Shown piece after piece: positions 48,019-61,600 of a stretch of DNA of 64,000 nt. The number at the start of each line of letters is the position of its first letter. Position 1 is the stretch's first letter. A program made the position numbers and the translations under genes. Source of the stretch: Plantago major (taxonomy: Eukaryota; Streptophyta; Magnoliopsida; Lamiales; Plantaginaceae); contig CM048839.1 of NCBI GenBank assembly GCA_026545765.1, positions 52,684,677 through 52,748,676 of the forward strand. Direction: 5' to 3'. The notes under the pieces are model-generated. The model searched no databases. It was not told where the DNA came from and saw only the letters and a list, made by a program, of their open reading frames with translations.

Positions 48019-48236
48019 CTCACTCCGTCTGGATTCAACTTCCTTCGGGCCCAGACATAAGTTTTAAGAGAAGGGTGATAAAGTAGTAGATAGCGAGTAA
48101 AGTAGTAAAGATGATGGCGAATAAAGTATGAGGGATGGTTAATAAATTAGGAGATGTTTTCCAATTAAAAGATGAGAAGTTGAAATTGGGACGTCCCAAA
48201 ATGGAAGGTGGGAAGTTGAATTCGGGACGAAGGGAG
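48019..48236. mobile_element. Stowaway MITE downstream of the At5g19025-like gene
   Basis: Ends CTCACTCCGTCTGGATTCAAC and the complement of GTTGAATTCGGGACGAAGGGAG, with TA on each side (48017-48018, 48237-48238). 218 bp, non-coding. A degraded relative is at about 41395-41580. Confidence 0.85.
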
Positions 48237-48400
48237 TATAATCAAATGTCTAGGTGGTTTTATCAGATCGATTGCTAATTGTATGTGCAAGTAATTGTTG
48301 TCACTTTGTGTTTTGTGATTGATGTGTTGCTATTATGTTCCCATTTATGGTGTGTGTGCTTGCATGTGTACTGGGTTTTTTTTTTTTGGGGGAGGTTGCG

Positions 48401-48664
48401 GGGGCTGCTTGGTGAACGAAAGTGGATTTTCTTGTGATTTATGGGAAGTTAGGCGATCTTAAATGGGTTTTATTTTGGGGGCTGCTTGGTGAACGAAAGT
48501 GGATTTTCTTGTGATTTATGGGAAGTTAGGCGATCTTAAATGGGTTTTATTTTTTTCGTTTGTGGGGGGGGGGGGGGGGGGGGGTTTTGTGGGCTGCTTG
48601 GTGAACGAAAGTGGATTTTCTTGTGATTTATGGGAAGTTAGGCAATCTTAGGTGGGTTTTGAGA
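48401..48664 (+). repeat. 76-bp minisatellite, three copies, with an internal poly-G tract
   Basis: Copies begin GGGCTGCTTGGTGAACG at about 48401, 48477 and 48591. The first two are adjacent (period 76). The third is displaced by about 37 bases that contain a run of about 21 G. The third copy has a few differences. Confidence 0.9.
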
Positions 48665-50990
48665 GGATCTTTTCAGTCTTCCAAATTTAATGATAAAGTG
48701 TAGAACAGAACTCTTAAGTGAGTTTGATATGTGCCTGAAGTCATGACTTAACATGATAATTTTAAAGTGAGTGGCGATTTATTACACTACTTTTCTAATG
48801 ATATATATTATCTAAGTTCTGGGTGGTTTAATAAGATTTATTGCCAAGTGTATGTACAGTTAGTTGTTAGACATAGTGAATGTTAAAAGGAGTTACTATA
48901 CATGTAGGAGATGTCCTTTCTTTAAGGATCAAATATTATTGATCATTCAGCATCACAGGAATTCACCCGTGATGATCAGTGACTTGTTGTAAGAGCAGCT
49001 ATCACCTGTGATTGCGTATTCATATAGGTGACGAATGTTTTATGATGTGTAAGGCAGAATGATATCTAATCTGATGCATTAAGTACTTAGGATCTTTTAG
49101 CCCTTAGAGATTCATTATCACCATGAGATACAATTTGAATCAAATTGCAGTACAATGTCATTGAGTATTACTCATACTTGAGGTAGTGGTGTGGCCTGGG
49201 CGATCTTTGAGCAATTTTGCCTTTCAGTGTTCTTGTTAAATGTTAAGATGTAGTACTTTTTTTTCTACAGACACAATGACAGTTTCTTTTCTTGAGATAA
49301 ATAAGCACAAGGACATGTGATAGTGCAGTTGGCGAAGATGAGTTACTGATGCAATTAATTTAAGTGGCACCTTTTTGTGCATCAACCTTTATCTCGATCC
49401 TTATAATGGGTCATATGAGCTATTTTACTTTTAAGGATTGGGTTGTGAGTTTACTTTATGAAATCATTTTGTGTTTGTCGAAATCCATGCAGAAGCAAGG
49501 ATTGGGGTGTTAGTTTTCTTTATGAAAACTGGTGGGTGTTTTACAACATCTCTTGCAAAACAACTGCTTACCCCTTTGAGCAAAAGTAAACAGCTTCGAA
49601 TTTCTATTTTACATTGTCCGTACAACTTTTATCCATTTTCCAACAGCTTCTGCAAACAACCTATGAACTCTATAAATTCATGTTAGTTACATTCTCTTAC
49701 CTTTGGAAAGCCACAGCTGGTATAATCATACTATTGTACTCCATGTTCTATGTGAATAGTGTATTTAGCCTACTGCATGAAGGCTTTTGTTATATGGATG
49801 TTTGTATGGTCTGCTTTTGAAAGGTTGCTCATGGTTATTAATATTGACCATGTCACACTGTATATCAAGTCGTCAAATATGCACTATGAATCTAAGGTCA
49901 TTTTATGTACATAAATGCCATCTTTTAATGTCTTTTTGTGAATAAGATTAATATCCTATGAGCTTCCCTTGGAATCTTGTTTCCTGTATTATCTGCAATT
50001 TCCAGTTCATCTGCTCATGGTTTATGCGCCTTCTATTATGTTATCATTGTTTTGGTGGTCATCACAAACTGATCTGTTGCATTTTCTTCTCAACTATGCA
50101 TCATTATCTATGTGGTTTTTAGTAGTTTTCTGGCTGGTAGTGCTATAATACACTGCTGCAGTGACAATGTCTTTGATTATGCTATATTGTTTCAGATTTG
50201 TATGCTATTTTTAGGCATACATTTTGTTTTCCACTGCCTTAGTAACTTTTTTTTTTTTTTGCAAACACGTACAAAGTGTCTTTCATCTGTAGAGGACTCT
50301 TTGTGCTCATGCACACATGTTATAGTAATTCTCTTCTATCTTATCTTAAGGGGCCTGGCTCTTACTGGTGGAGGATATAATCGTTGATGCATTATTCTTG
50401 GACTCGTGAGACCCCAGCATTTTGAGAAACTCTGACCATTAATTTTGTGGTCTCTCATGTGGCGGCGGAGCAATATATGGATGTCTTTCTGAGTCCTGAA
50501 GAATTTACATTGCTGGCTCTGGTGGATCTATTACTAGGATTCCATATACTGTTTCGTACTGCATTAGTTGCATGTTCAACAAGACTGCAGAGTGGAATGA
50601 TCTCTTATGCCTTGCTAATTGATTATTCTTCTTGATGTTGACATCAAAAAACTGGAAAACTGTATCCACCATGTTGTGGAAGCTTATATTATACCACTAC
50701 CGGTCAGGTCTAATTGATGGAAAAACATTTTTGGAAATCAATAGAACAAAGCAGAAATGCATATTAATGAAATTGATTTACTAAAAACGTGAAAGAAAAC
50801 CTTGAAAGCCAACAATCGTGGTTGTACCTTGGTAGGTTTTGCTAGTCGAGTTTTAACGAGTACTCGACTCAATAGCTGGTACAACTCAATTGGCTTTGAC
50901 CTCCTCCTGAACGAGTACTTGACTGAGTTTGTTATAGCTCAAATTCAGTTGGTTTGATAAGGTAATTGAGTCGAGTTTGATCTTTGTTTT
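48665..50990. other. Intergenic DNA, no gene recognised
   Basis: T-rich DNA with only short unconserved ORFs. About 50830-51020 contains clustered CGAG/ACTCGA motifs (such as GAGTACTCGACTC), a pattern also present at 63340-63500; it looks like the same dispersed repeat type. Confidence 0.45.
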
Positions 50991-51039
50991 GTGCTAGTTT
51001 ACCTTTGGCTTGGCGAGTCGAGGATTATTATTTTAGCTC

Positions 51040-52260
51040 ATTTATATATATATTTTTAAATTTAAACACTTCCATCCATCCATATATATTATATAAACTA
51101 CAATGATCTAAACCTCACCAGATTAATTCAGTCCTACGTGGAATTTTATGGAATTAATTGTATTTTATATTTATATATTTATTTTGGTATCTTTGAATAC
51201 ATATATAGTTTTTATTCAATCTCATATAACTTTATCTACAAAAATTCGAAAAATATTTTGAACATATATTTGAATTCGTCGTGACAAGACGAATCCATAG
51301 ACACCGGTCTTGAATATAATTTATTTTTGGTATGTTGGATGCGTATATAGTTTTTATTAAATGTCATATAAATTTTTATCCACAAAACTCCGAAAAATAC
51401 TTTGAGCATATATTTGAATTCACCGTGACAAGACAAATCTATAGACACCAATCTACATTATTGTTATTAATTAAATAAATCATTTTATTCACTAAAATAA
51501 AAATATAAATTTATTAAATAAGATAATATAAAGCTGATGGGCTAAATCCCACCAGATTAATTCAAATTCCAGCCATCCTACCTAAAATATTGATACGGTT
51601 GAGCATAGGCGAATTGGGGAACGTATTAGTGTTGTTGCTAGGGATCATGAGGGCAATGTTATTGCTTGGTGACAAAATTTTATGTCTAGGTTGTCGAAAA
51701 TGCGGAAGGTTGGCTAGCCAAATTTAAAACTAAATTTGTTCAAGATTTTGAGTGACAACATGTAGTAATTGAAAGTGATTGTTCTTTGTGATTAAATATC
51801 TTAAACCGACAAATTTTAGCTTTGCCCGTTTGTTTCAATTTTCAAAGAAATTCAGGTATTTGATGGAGAATTAAGTTTTGCCAGCTGGTTAAACGAGAGG
51901 CTAACGTTTTAGCACATAAATTAATTATCAGTTGGATTTTCTTATGATGATGTTGGTTTGGTAGATTTGTATTATCCACACCAAGATTGTTATGTGTGGG
52001 AGCACATACCACCCAGAGGTTGCCTCGATTAATTTATTTTGTCCTCCCATTTCTATTTATTATTAAATGTAAATGGCGAAGAATTTTGTAGAGTTAGTTT
52101 CATTTTCAGCCAGTATATATATCTTTCACTGTTTATTTTTTATATATTGTCTGCATATATATTTTTATTAAATCACATATAAATTTATATAGAAAAATTC
52201 GAAAAATATTTTAAACATATATTTAAATTCGCCGTGCTAAGACGAATCTAAATCTTTTCG
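51040..52260 (+). repeat. Inverted second copy of the RNase H/300-bp unit repeat
   Basis: Two 300-bp-type units (about 51125-51560, cores TTGAATTCGTCGTGACAAG at 51272 and TTGAATTCACCGTGACAAG at 51416) precede an RNase H remnant, and another unit follows (core near 52228). In the opposite orientation the same order is found at 8004-9495. Around 51101-51110 the CACTA target region is present without the CACTA element, the single ATT reading as AAT on this strand. Confidence 0.75.
51600..52010 (+). pseudogene. RNase H-like (RVT_3) domain remnant, second copy
   Basis: The plus strand has the same order of motifs as 8400-8004: 'VVARDHEGNVIAW', then 'QHVV', the FSKKFRYLMEN-type stretch and the 'ANVLAH' helix, but several frameshifts and stops break it. 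The end runs past the point lost in the other copy, to a 'LVDLYYPHQDCYVWEH' C-terminal piece. It probably derives from the 3' part of a LINE-type RNase H. Confidence 0.6.
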
Positions 52261-53480
52261 ACTTATCACTCGCATGTTCTCATAAAGTCGACTAACAACG
52301 ATACTATCTACTATATATGGTGCACTTAAATACAACTCTACGCATATTCTTCTTGAGTTGTTATTTTTTTATTTGATATGGGATCAAGATAAATTTGATA
52401 CTTCTATTTTTTACAATAAGCTCCATCAGATGAGGTTGGAGTAGTTGCACAATATTATTCGGGACATATTTGACTTGGATATGCGGGAGGAATACCCTTT
52501 ATTTGTGATTCTTAAATGGCAGAGATGTTGATGCGGAAAAATGCGGAGTCAAAGTTTACACTGCACGAGTGGGATAAGTAAGAGTAACCTTGAGCACGTG
52601 TTTGTTCTTCACCATCACGTAGACTAGCCAAGTAATTGTTATCATTGTCGAAATGTGGCTAAAGTACCTTGCAAATTAGTAGTAGTATAATACAAGTGAG
52701 TAAGTTGATGATGTATATGAGCTTTAATTATAATTTAAATCTTTATAGAGATCCCTCACTATTAAAAAGAAAATATGACAACACTATATACTACTACATT
52801 ATTCCATAATTATTTTTTATATATTAAAAAACAAGGAAAATTAAAAATTCTTACTTGATTAATCAACCATACAATTAGCTAGGAACTCCGATTCAACCAC
52901 TGGACAAACGAATTTATAAAGTTTGATTGTCACAAGTCTACTAAAATGTTTTTTACAATCAAATGTTTACGACCTAAAATGTAAATTTTGAATACTAATA
53001 ATCATAACAACAATTATCCATTTACAATATTAAACCTACCTATATACAAATAACTCATTTTATCTCCATCTTCATGCCCGATATTGATTATCTGACATTG
53101 ATTATATGTTTGTATTAATAAAGAAAATTCAATTTGTCGTATTTTTTTCTGATTTATTTTTTTACGTTTCAATTGGTGTTTCTCCAAATGAGGAAAATGG
53201 TCCAAGAATAAAAGAAGTAGAAAAATACTAAATAATATACTTATTCAAGTCATAGTTATCATGAGAATAAGTTTGAGTGTACATCTCCTACAAAATTAAA
53301 ACATTTCGATATAATAGATAGATGTTGATGAAGTGGATTATATACTCTAAGTACGTACAATACTAAGCTAATCCAAGCTTACAAGAATTAAACTCATACA
53401 TTATTATATAGTTTAACATGAGCAAACGTTTAAAGTTGTGTTAATTTGTATTCTATGGGTGAACTTTGATTTAAGGGATT
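52261..53480. other. AT-rich intergenic DNA, nothing recognised
   Basis: No ORF over 70 codons, no clear repeat ends or RNA genes. Confidence 0.5.
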
Positions 53481-53489
53481 TCCACTTTG

Positions 53490-53910
53490 CATTTTGAAAA
53501 TAGTGTATAACTGTGAAATGTCGCCAATACAATACTACCATAACAATTCAAATGCTTGGTAAATGTTCAAAATATGACTCTTTAAAGTGCCACCTATTGA
53601 TGGGAAATAACACTTTCAAGTGTAATGATATTGAGATGCAGTGACATTTATAAATGAATTGAATACTATCTGCAGTTACACTCTCAATGGTAACTAATAA
53701 CTATTACAGTAACACTTGAAAGTGTTGGTTGAAATAGCTAATGTGGCATTGAATAAGATGTCATTGTACAATAGATTAGTGACATTATAGAATTAGTCAT
53801 CCCTCTTGAAGTGACACTTCATAGAAAATGTCATTGAAGTTTAATATGTCACCCAAAATAACAATTAATAACACTTTCGATGGTCATTAAATCTCACGTT
53901 TGTTGTAGTG
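53490..53910 (-). mobile_element. CACTA-like terminal fragment
   Basis: Read on the minus strand, the segment begins CACTACAACAAACGTGAG at 53910. About 400 bases follow with repeated AAGTGTTA and TGACAT/TGTCACT motifs in both orientations, as in subterminal regions. The motifs differ from the CGACGGAT type at 9.5 and 28 kb, so it is another family. No partner end or transposase was found within the window. Confidence 0.5.
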
Positions 53911-55646
53911 CGTTTACCATCAAAGCTTAGTTAGAAAAATTCTTAGACAATATGATATTAAATTTAACATCATATTTTGCACCTATTATATATTCCAGCG
54001 CATACATTTTTCTATACATGTTTAAGTTATGACAATTAACAAGAGTCAGAAACACTCTACACTGGTATTCCGTCATTTTACTTTTAAACGGGTCGGGTTC
54101 TATCTAACCTGAATTCAAACCCCTTCGAAACAATGATGTTCATGTCCGGATCGGGCATATACTCGAACCCTTTCCAAACCTTTGTGACAATACCCGAACT
54201 GCAACATTTTATGGTTAAGTTAGTAAAAAGTCGGGGGAGGGGGGGGGGGGGGGGATATGTTGGGGGTGGTTGCCTAAAAAACCACCACAATACTTGAAAT
54301 TATGTTTGTAGAATACTTTTCTTTTTATGTGTGTGGTGGGAGGAGCACATACCACTCCAGGGGTTGTTGGGAACCAACCATGTTAGCTGCATTAACACTT
54401 TTGTATTTTTATTTTGGTTCAGAATTGGAGTATAAGTTATTAATTAATGTGTTAGGTACGTGTAGAGGACTCAATATAATATAATACTATATGTTGTCAA
54501 CTGTCGGATCCTGAACGTGTTCGGGTTGAGTCATACTCTTTCAAATCATATACGTCGTGATGAGTCGTATTTTACATTTTACATAGTTATCATAAACAAA
54601 GACATAGTGATATAGTATTGGACGAACGACTACACACATACACCACGGCTAACGTTGTTTGCAAGGAATTTTGATTATCTTATTGTCTTGATTAATTTAT
54701 TTTATCCTGACGTTTCTCATTATTATTAAAAGTAAACTATACCGTGGCATCGACACGGGTTAGTAATAGTTATATTGTATATACAGAGTTTGGATTTGAG
54801 CTCTGTCAGTTTATATTATTTTTGTTCCATTTTTGCCCGTTAATGTAAAAAGAGTCTAGCTGAGGTTCATCTCGAATAAATCTAGCTAAAGTCAAATTAT
54901 ATGTTGCTCAACTCGTTAGACATCATTCTGACATAGTCAACCTTTCTTTGTATTGTAACTGTACTAATATTCACCTGGTTTTTGCTCAAACTCTACCCTG
55001 TCAGGGAATTTACACGAGCTCGGAAAGTTACAAGTGAAATTATGGGGACGAAGTGAGTAAACAATAAACTTGGTGATTGGTTATGACACACCTAGTTTGT
55101 GTATGTTTGCAAATTGCAATGATGAGTAACTTATTTGACCAAAATAACGTAGATAAATTACTATATTAAGTGTGTATGATAAACGATGATAAAGTGATGT
55201 TAAAATTCAGAATTAAACATAATGAAGAATTTCAATAATTTTACAATTGATTGGTAATTACAAACTAAATGTATTAATACCCCATATCAAGCCGTTGATT
55301 TGAATCCAAGGTCATAAACCCTAATCGTGCTGATTCGTATTTGGTACCAAGTACTTGCCGATGGGGTGATTAATATGTCGAGAGTGTGTGTTTGGTCAAT
55401 TTCAGTTGAGTTTTTATACACAAAAAAAACTGACTAGAATTGAGAAAACTTAATTTCAATTTATTACTAAACACTCTGCATGATTCATTGTAGAGTACTT
55501 AATGAAGTAACAACTCTGCCCTTCAAAGCTTTATCAAGCATTCCATTTCTACACATCACATTACATTATCATGTTAATATACAAAATTTTGAGGTTAGGA
55601 ATAATTAATATGGTAGTAATAATTAGTAGTAGTAATAAAATAAAAT
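53911..55646. other. Repeat-rich intergenic DNA downstream of MED33
   Basis: Contains a G-rich tract at about 54232-54254 and a stretch near 54340-54740 that resembles the tail of the 51-52 kb repeat (AGCACATACCAC, then CTTGATTAATTTATTTT). No gene was recognised. The part next to 55646 should hold the MED33 3' UTR. Confidence 0.4.
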
Positions 55647-58600
55647 TCAAGAGTTGAGTTCCAGTGCCAATTCTGCTGCAGAGGCCATTGTACCAAGTCC
55701 ACCAACAGCAAGCATAGCTAAAGCAAGCTCCTCTTCATTCCACCTTTTTAGGCCTTTACTCAGCCTCTTCACCAACTCTATACTCAACTCAGATATCCAA
55801 GTTGGTGAACATGTCACCATCAAGCTCAAGAAACCAGATACATATGCGTGCCAAGTTGCTGGATCACACCCAAGTGATATCTTCCCTTCCAATGCACTCC
55901 CCACAAATTCCATGTGACATCCTAGGATGCTCGGCCTCCGTTTTGAAGCCGAAGACGATGATCCTACTCCCCAAATGAAAGCTCCACAAAAAGCCGCTAA
56001 GTATGCCAATGCATACCCTCTTAGAGTTGGAAGGATTCCGCCGCGATCTGATTCTTGACTGGATCGGTGACTAGACATAAACCAGGAAGGAAGAGTTTCC
56101 TTGATAAGCGTCTGAACCAGCCCGAGCCCACCCGAGAGGTACAGTATGGAAGCCCCAAGTGAAGCCGCGAGCTTAACTTTTGTTAAAGCTACTGCAAGTG
56201 AGACATGGCCATTTTTTAACTTTTTCTGCTTTTCGGATTTTGGGAGCCCCATAGAGGATATATCCTCGACTGTTTGTAAGAGGAGCGAAATTATCTCCTC
56301 TTTTAAGAACATAACGTCTCGTATTGAGCGGTAAACGCGAAGATAAAGGATTCCTGGTGCCACCGGAGACATTCCGCCGCTGAAATGCGATCCAAATCCA
56401 TGACCAAGAAGAGCTCCTACGCCACCATTACTCGAAATGCAGTTAGAGTTTAAACCGAGAGTAGAACTGAAGCAGCTCCTGAGAAGCTGAACAACGGCAT
56501 CATTGCTGTGGAGAAAAACGGTTCGTGAAGCTGAAAAGACAAGGAAGTCACTCCATCGTTTAGCCTTTTGGGTCCACAAAGAAGCCACTATTGGCATGCA
56601 TGGCCATGGGCAACCTGCAGCAAGGGTCTCCAGAGCTGGGCCAGCCAAATCAAGAAACCGTTGTGAAGCTTTATCGAGCTTATAGGTTATGGTGAGGCTC
56701 ACAAATGCAGCCAAAGGCAAGGGAAGTGCAGCCGGAGAACTTCCTCCTACACAATTAAATTAGCAGGTTGTGAAAACTGCAATGGTAAAACAGGATGTAA
56801 AAAGCAACATTAATGAGATCAAGAACCTTTAATTTACAGTGATCGAAATACACTAAGATCTGAATCGTCATTCTTAAGTGAACATTACAAAAGTTGTGAT
56901 GATTCTTAAGTGCTGAAATCAAGTAAAATAAATAAAAGTTGCTTGAAAGTAAATTTGGTCGGTTCTTGTAAGGGGCTAATTAGGGTAGAAAATGCTAAAA
57001 CAAAATCTTTGCAACCTAAGATTGGAGAAATTATTAACTTCTATAATATGCGCCCGAACACAGATTTCCCAGCATATATATCCATGAGCATATCCTTCCA
57101 ACCACAATTTTACCTACTTCTGCTATAAAACCATACTCAGCTGCAAACTTCTTTAAAATGCTCCATAATCACTGGAAACGCTCAATATGAACAACACATG
57201 CAGAGTTTTCATGAAATTTTTAGAGAATACTTGTCTCATAGTAGAAACAAACCTGTGGCGAGACTGGGGACATGCACACCAGTTGCAGCAAGTATTTTCT
57301 TTATCTGTTCCTCAACATAGGAGAGATTTGCATCTGGACTTGGCCAATCAGTCCCATTCATATAAACCGACTTCCAAACACCACGAGTTACTTCGGCTGA
57401 GAAATAGCTCACTATTGTTGCCAAAGTTGCAGGAAGATAATCAGCCAAATCCTTCAACCCTGTTGTGAAATTACAGTCAGCTATGACAATGAAGTATAAT
57501 TATAATATCTATATTCTTGAAGTGAAACATAAAAACTAATGTTGAAAGTTACTCTCTCATTCATTAACTAACCTGTACATAGTTCGCGAGGAGACAACTG
57601 TCCATGAGCACATGCAGTTAAAGCAGCATCTGCTACAAAAGGGACAGCTTCAAGAATATCCCAAGCAGGTATTTTAGGCCTTAAATAATCATCTTCGCCT
57701 GCAGCTCCAGAAGAAGTACTACTTCCAGATGTAACAGTAGTCACAGACTGGTTTCCACTATTTATTTTTCTGAACATCATGTTAAGTAGACTATCCACCG
57801 TAAGACGGACCGGAGTCCCATCAACAAGACCAGTCAGAGGGGATGCTATACAAGCTAAATGCTGCCTGTACCACGCTTTCAGTTTAGGAAACGAGTCCAC
57901 AAATATAGGTTTGGGTGACGTAGAATTTGCAACTTGTGAGAGTCTCCTTCGATTCGGATCCTCAAGTAAGCTTCCAGAAGATAACAGGTGTGAGTTTCGT
58001 ACCAACAATAGATATTCTGGTGTGAGCTGTGATCCAACAGGAGGTACATCTCCAACTCCATATTCAATAGGAGGGTGATTGAACCTCCATAGTTTTAGGA
58101 GAAGGGCAAATGCATTTGAAAACACAGCATGAGCTGAAATCTCTTCTCCTGTGGGAAGGATCCACGAGTTATTTGGAACGCACGAACCAAACACCTCACA
58201 TATAGTCATTAGTGAACCGGCAAGTTCTGGAACCTGAAAAGTTGACATGACCGTGATGTAAGGCTTCACAACTGCGAAGTGATATGTCCTACTCTTTAGT
58301 TCATGCATATTGCATTCTAAAACACTTCATAAAAGCAAACATACCAAACCATGGAGGGAGAAAATCTGGATACAGTCAACTGGTGCTATTCCCACGAGGA
58401 GAATATTGAGCATGGGAGCATAATTTATCAAATAGCTTTCAGTTCCAGAATAGTCAACAGGGACTGCCGGAGACAATAATCTAGTTATAAAGTAAACAGC
58501 ATGCTCCTGCAAAATTCAGATTAAAAGGTTTAGAGAATATTGGTACACTATAAAAACCTCAAATGGGATGAGAGTTAACAGACTCGGAAAAGAGAGAGAG

Positions 58601-61600
58601 TAAACATAAGGGTCAAATTAATGTACTTGCAGTTACACTGTTGGGACAATCAACAAAATGTTCCCTTTCTCACCTGAACATTCCACCCTCGGTTTAAGGA
58701 GGCCCCACAAAGGACAGAAGCTGCAGCTATTCTTTCTTCATTGGATCCATTGACTGCAATCTCAAAGACTTTCTTGATCTCTGCGAAGCTTCCATTAAAT
58801 CCATGATCTCGAATTTAGTTGCTTTACTCTTGGAATCATTGTAAAAAATGGCTCAAGTAAAGAAAAACTAGAGTGAATGCCAGATGCATCGCAGTAACAC
58901 ATAGTGGACTACTGGACTTCCATGGGAACTAGGCACTTGAGTTTCGCATTGTTACTCAAGAGGTTTGACTGAGGTAAGAAAAAAATGAATACCTAGAAGC
59001 AGGAGTCGAGACTAAAGCATTTAGCATCACTGGGGTGAGAGGTGCTCCTTTCATAAATGAAGACCAGCCAGGTACTTGGCTGGGAACACTATGGGGTAGT
59101 TGGTTGAGGCGTCCCTTCACATAACCAGGCCATAAATAAGCAGATTGTTCCACTAGATTTCTAGCTATGCATGCCTCAATGATTAGATGATATAGGCTCC
59201 CAGCTGCAATAGAAATTAGAGACAATTATGAGCTCAGGCGAAAGCATAGAGAACAACAATTTTGTTGTCACAATTAAGCATTAAGGATCATCGTACTCTT
59301 GATTTGCTGTATGCATACAGATGCATATGCACGCATATGTTCAACACTTTGATTTAAGATGAAACACAGTTAAAAGAACATAAAATGGGAATTGCTTACA
59401 GCAGTTAATTGGCATATCTATCGTGCCGAAGCACTCGAAGTATCCAGTATTAGCATTGATGCCAGATAAAATCATCATTGCTTTAGCAGCAGCCTGGTTG
59501 GCAGCAGGAACAACTGAAGTGGGTGGCGTTAGCAGGGTTTGATAATCATGTAACTTCTGAAGACTAAATATTAAATCCTCACGAACTTTATTTTTGCACC
59601 CAGTTTCATTTTTAAACTCAGCTGTTGGAATGCCTTCCTCTTCTTCAACGAGATCAGCAATTACGAGGGTTGTGATAGATAGTAACATGCAAAGACGAGT
59701 GTCCAGATGAGGCACAGGTCCTTCAATAGGATCCCTCTCCTAAAATTCAAAATGCTAATATATGAAACCATATAATCATAATCATAAAAGGACGAAACTT
59801 CTTGTATAAACTTTATATAACACATTTAGGATTAGAGTATTTTTAAACCTTCACACAAAAAAAATGTGGTTCACACTCTGCCCACTTGAATTTGTAGGCC
59901 ATGGGTTTCAAAGCAAGGGTAAGAATACATTACACCTGCACGGTCGGGGGCAATTAGAGAGATGATGTTTGTCTTTGCATTTTTAGCTTATGAAAGAGAA
60001 TAGGTTGATGTCAACATTTCAAGATAATTTATTATTTTAATGTTTCAGTGCTTCCAAATCCAACTACAAAATTAAAATGAAAGGGTTCTTCAAGCAACAC
60101 CAAGATCTAAAACTATTAAAATCGTTTCTCACCCTCTGGACAAGGCGTAGAGCAGCCATCCAAAGTGCTAGAAAGATTTCATGCCAAGAGGTGGCATTAA
60201 TTGCTTGTAGAGACTTCACTAAACCTGCAAGCACGAAACAACTAATTACATTCTCTATGAAAACAATAGAACCTCTTTAACTTCTTCTGGAGTAACAAAG
60301 CCCAAGGTTTACCAGTAATTATTTCTACAGTACTTGTTGCATTAACTTGTGAACCATCCATTGCATCTTCTAACAGCAAATCGAGAGGCAGCCAAAGAGT
60401 GGACCTACTTGTTCCAAGGCAGAGACCAGCAGAATGAGCTAGAGGCCTCGATTTTACCACAGGATAGAACTCCAGAAGCGTACTTGTTTGGAGATGCTTG
60501 GGTGACGTTTTGAAAGTATCTGATATTAACTTTCGAAGAACTTCCGCTGTTATAGGTTTTGAATTTCTTAAGGAGGAAGAATTTTCTACAAGCAGATTAA
60601 TTCCTTGGATAAAGCTGGTCCAGTGTGGGTACCTGACACGGCAGTCCCATAATTGAACAAGATATACAGGTTGATGCATCAAAACTCAAAAACTGGTTAC
60701 ATACAGTGCAAAGCTACTGTAACGTTGAGTTATTTCATACTAATAACAGAAGCCACAGAACTTCTGAAAACAAATAAGAGTCATGTAGGGAATGAAGTTC
60801 TGACATGTTTTGGCGAGCCAAATAAAGAATCCTGGAAGTTACTTTATTTTGCAGAAATCGAGCAATCAACTCCAAGGCCATAACAGTGTTCATAGCGTGT
60901 AGTCTATCTCTATATTCTTTTCTCTTCTCTTCGTATGGATCGTACACATCTATTTCCATATCTTGAGGTTTGACTGGCCATCTAAGATCGTTGTCTTTAA
61001 GATGAATTCCTTCATCATCCAATGCCACATCAATTAACTGCCAAACAATGGCGAAGACGAACAAGACCAACAGAGACTCGGCTTCACTTAATTGCTTGCC
61101 GAATATCTCTGATAGACGAAGAATAGTGTCTACCAAGTTCATGGTCCTGCAAAACGAGAGTTGTATATGTTTTACATATCAAACATAGCCTAAGTTCAAT
61201 CATTCAACTAAGCAAATCAAGTAATCGTATATTATAGTATGCAAAATAGCACATGGCACATAAGCATGATGGAGAGAAGTAGAAAACAAAATGGCATTGC
61301 TGAACATTTAGTACTCACTTTTGATAGTTTGGCAAGTTGGTGGACTCTTTCAGTGAGAACGCATGTCCCTTCAAGAGTTCGAGATAAAGCCTAAATGCAG
61401 CTGGACAAGAGCGTCTATATGGTATAACCCTGTTACAGGAATTCAAATGAACATGAGTTTTATTACAATTTACAAGCCCTCCCTGATATAGGAAACAGAA
61501 TTTGTTTCACAATTATGGAGTATGGACATGGCTATTAAACGAAGATAAGTTGCACCAAACACCTTTACTCTGCAATGCCTAGAAAGCAGATCAACGGAAT

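Noticed and set aside
54084-54290. Proline-rich antisense ORF
   Set aside because: The proline run is the translated G homopolymer; the rest is low-complexity repeat with GGTCGGG/TTCGG motifs.
55654-55917. Plus-strand ORF of 87 codons over MED33
   Set aside because: Shadow of the minus-strand MED33 exon 12.
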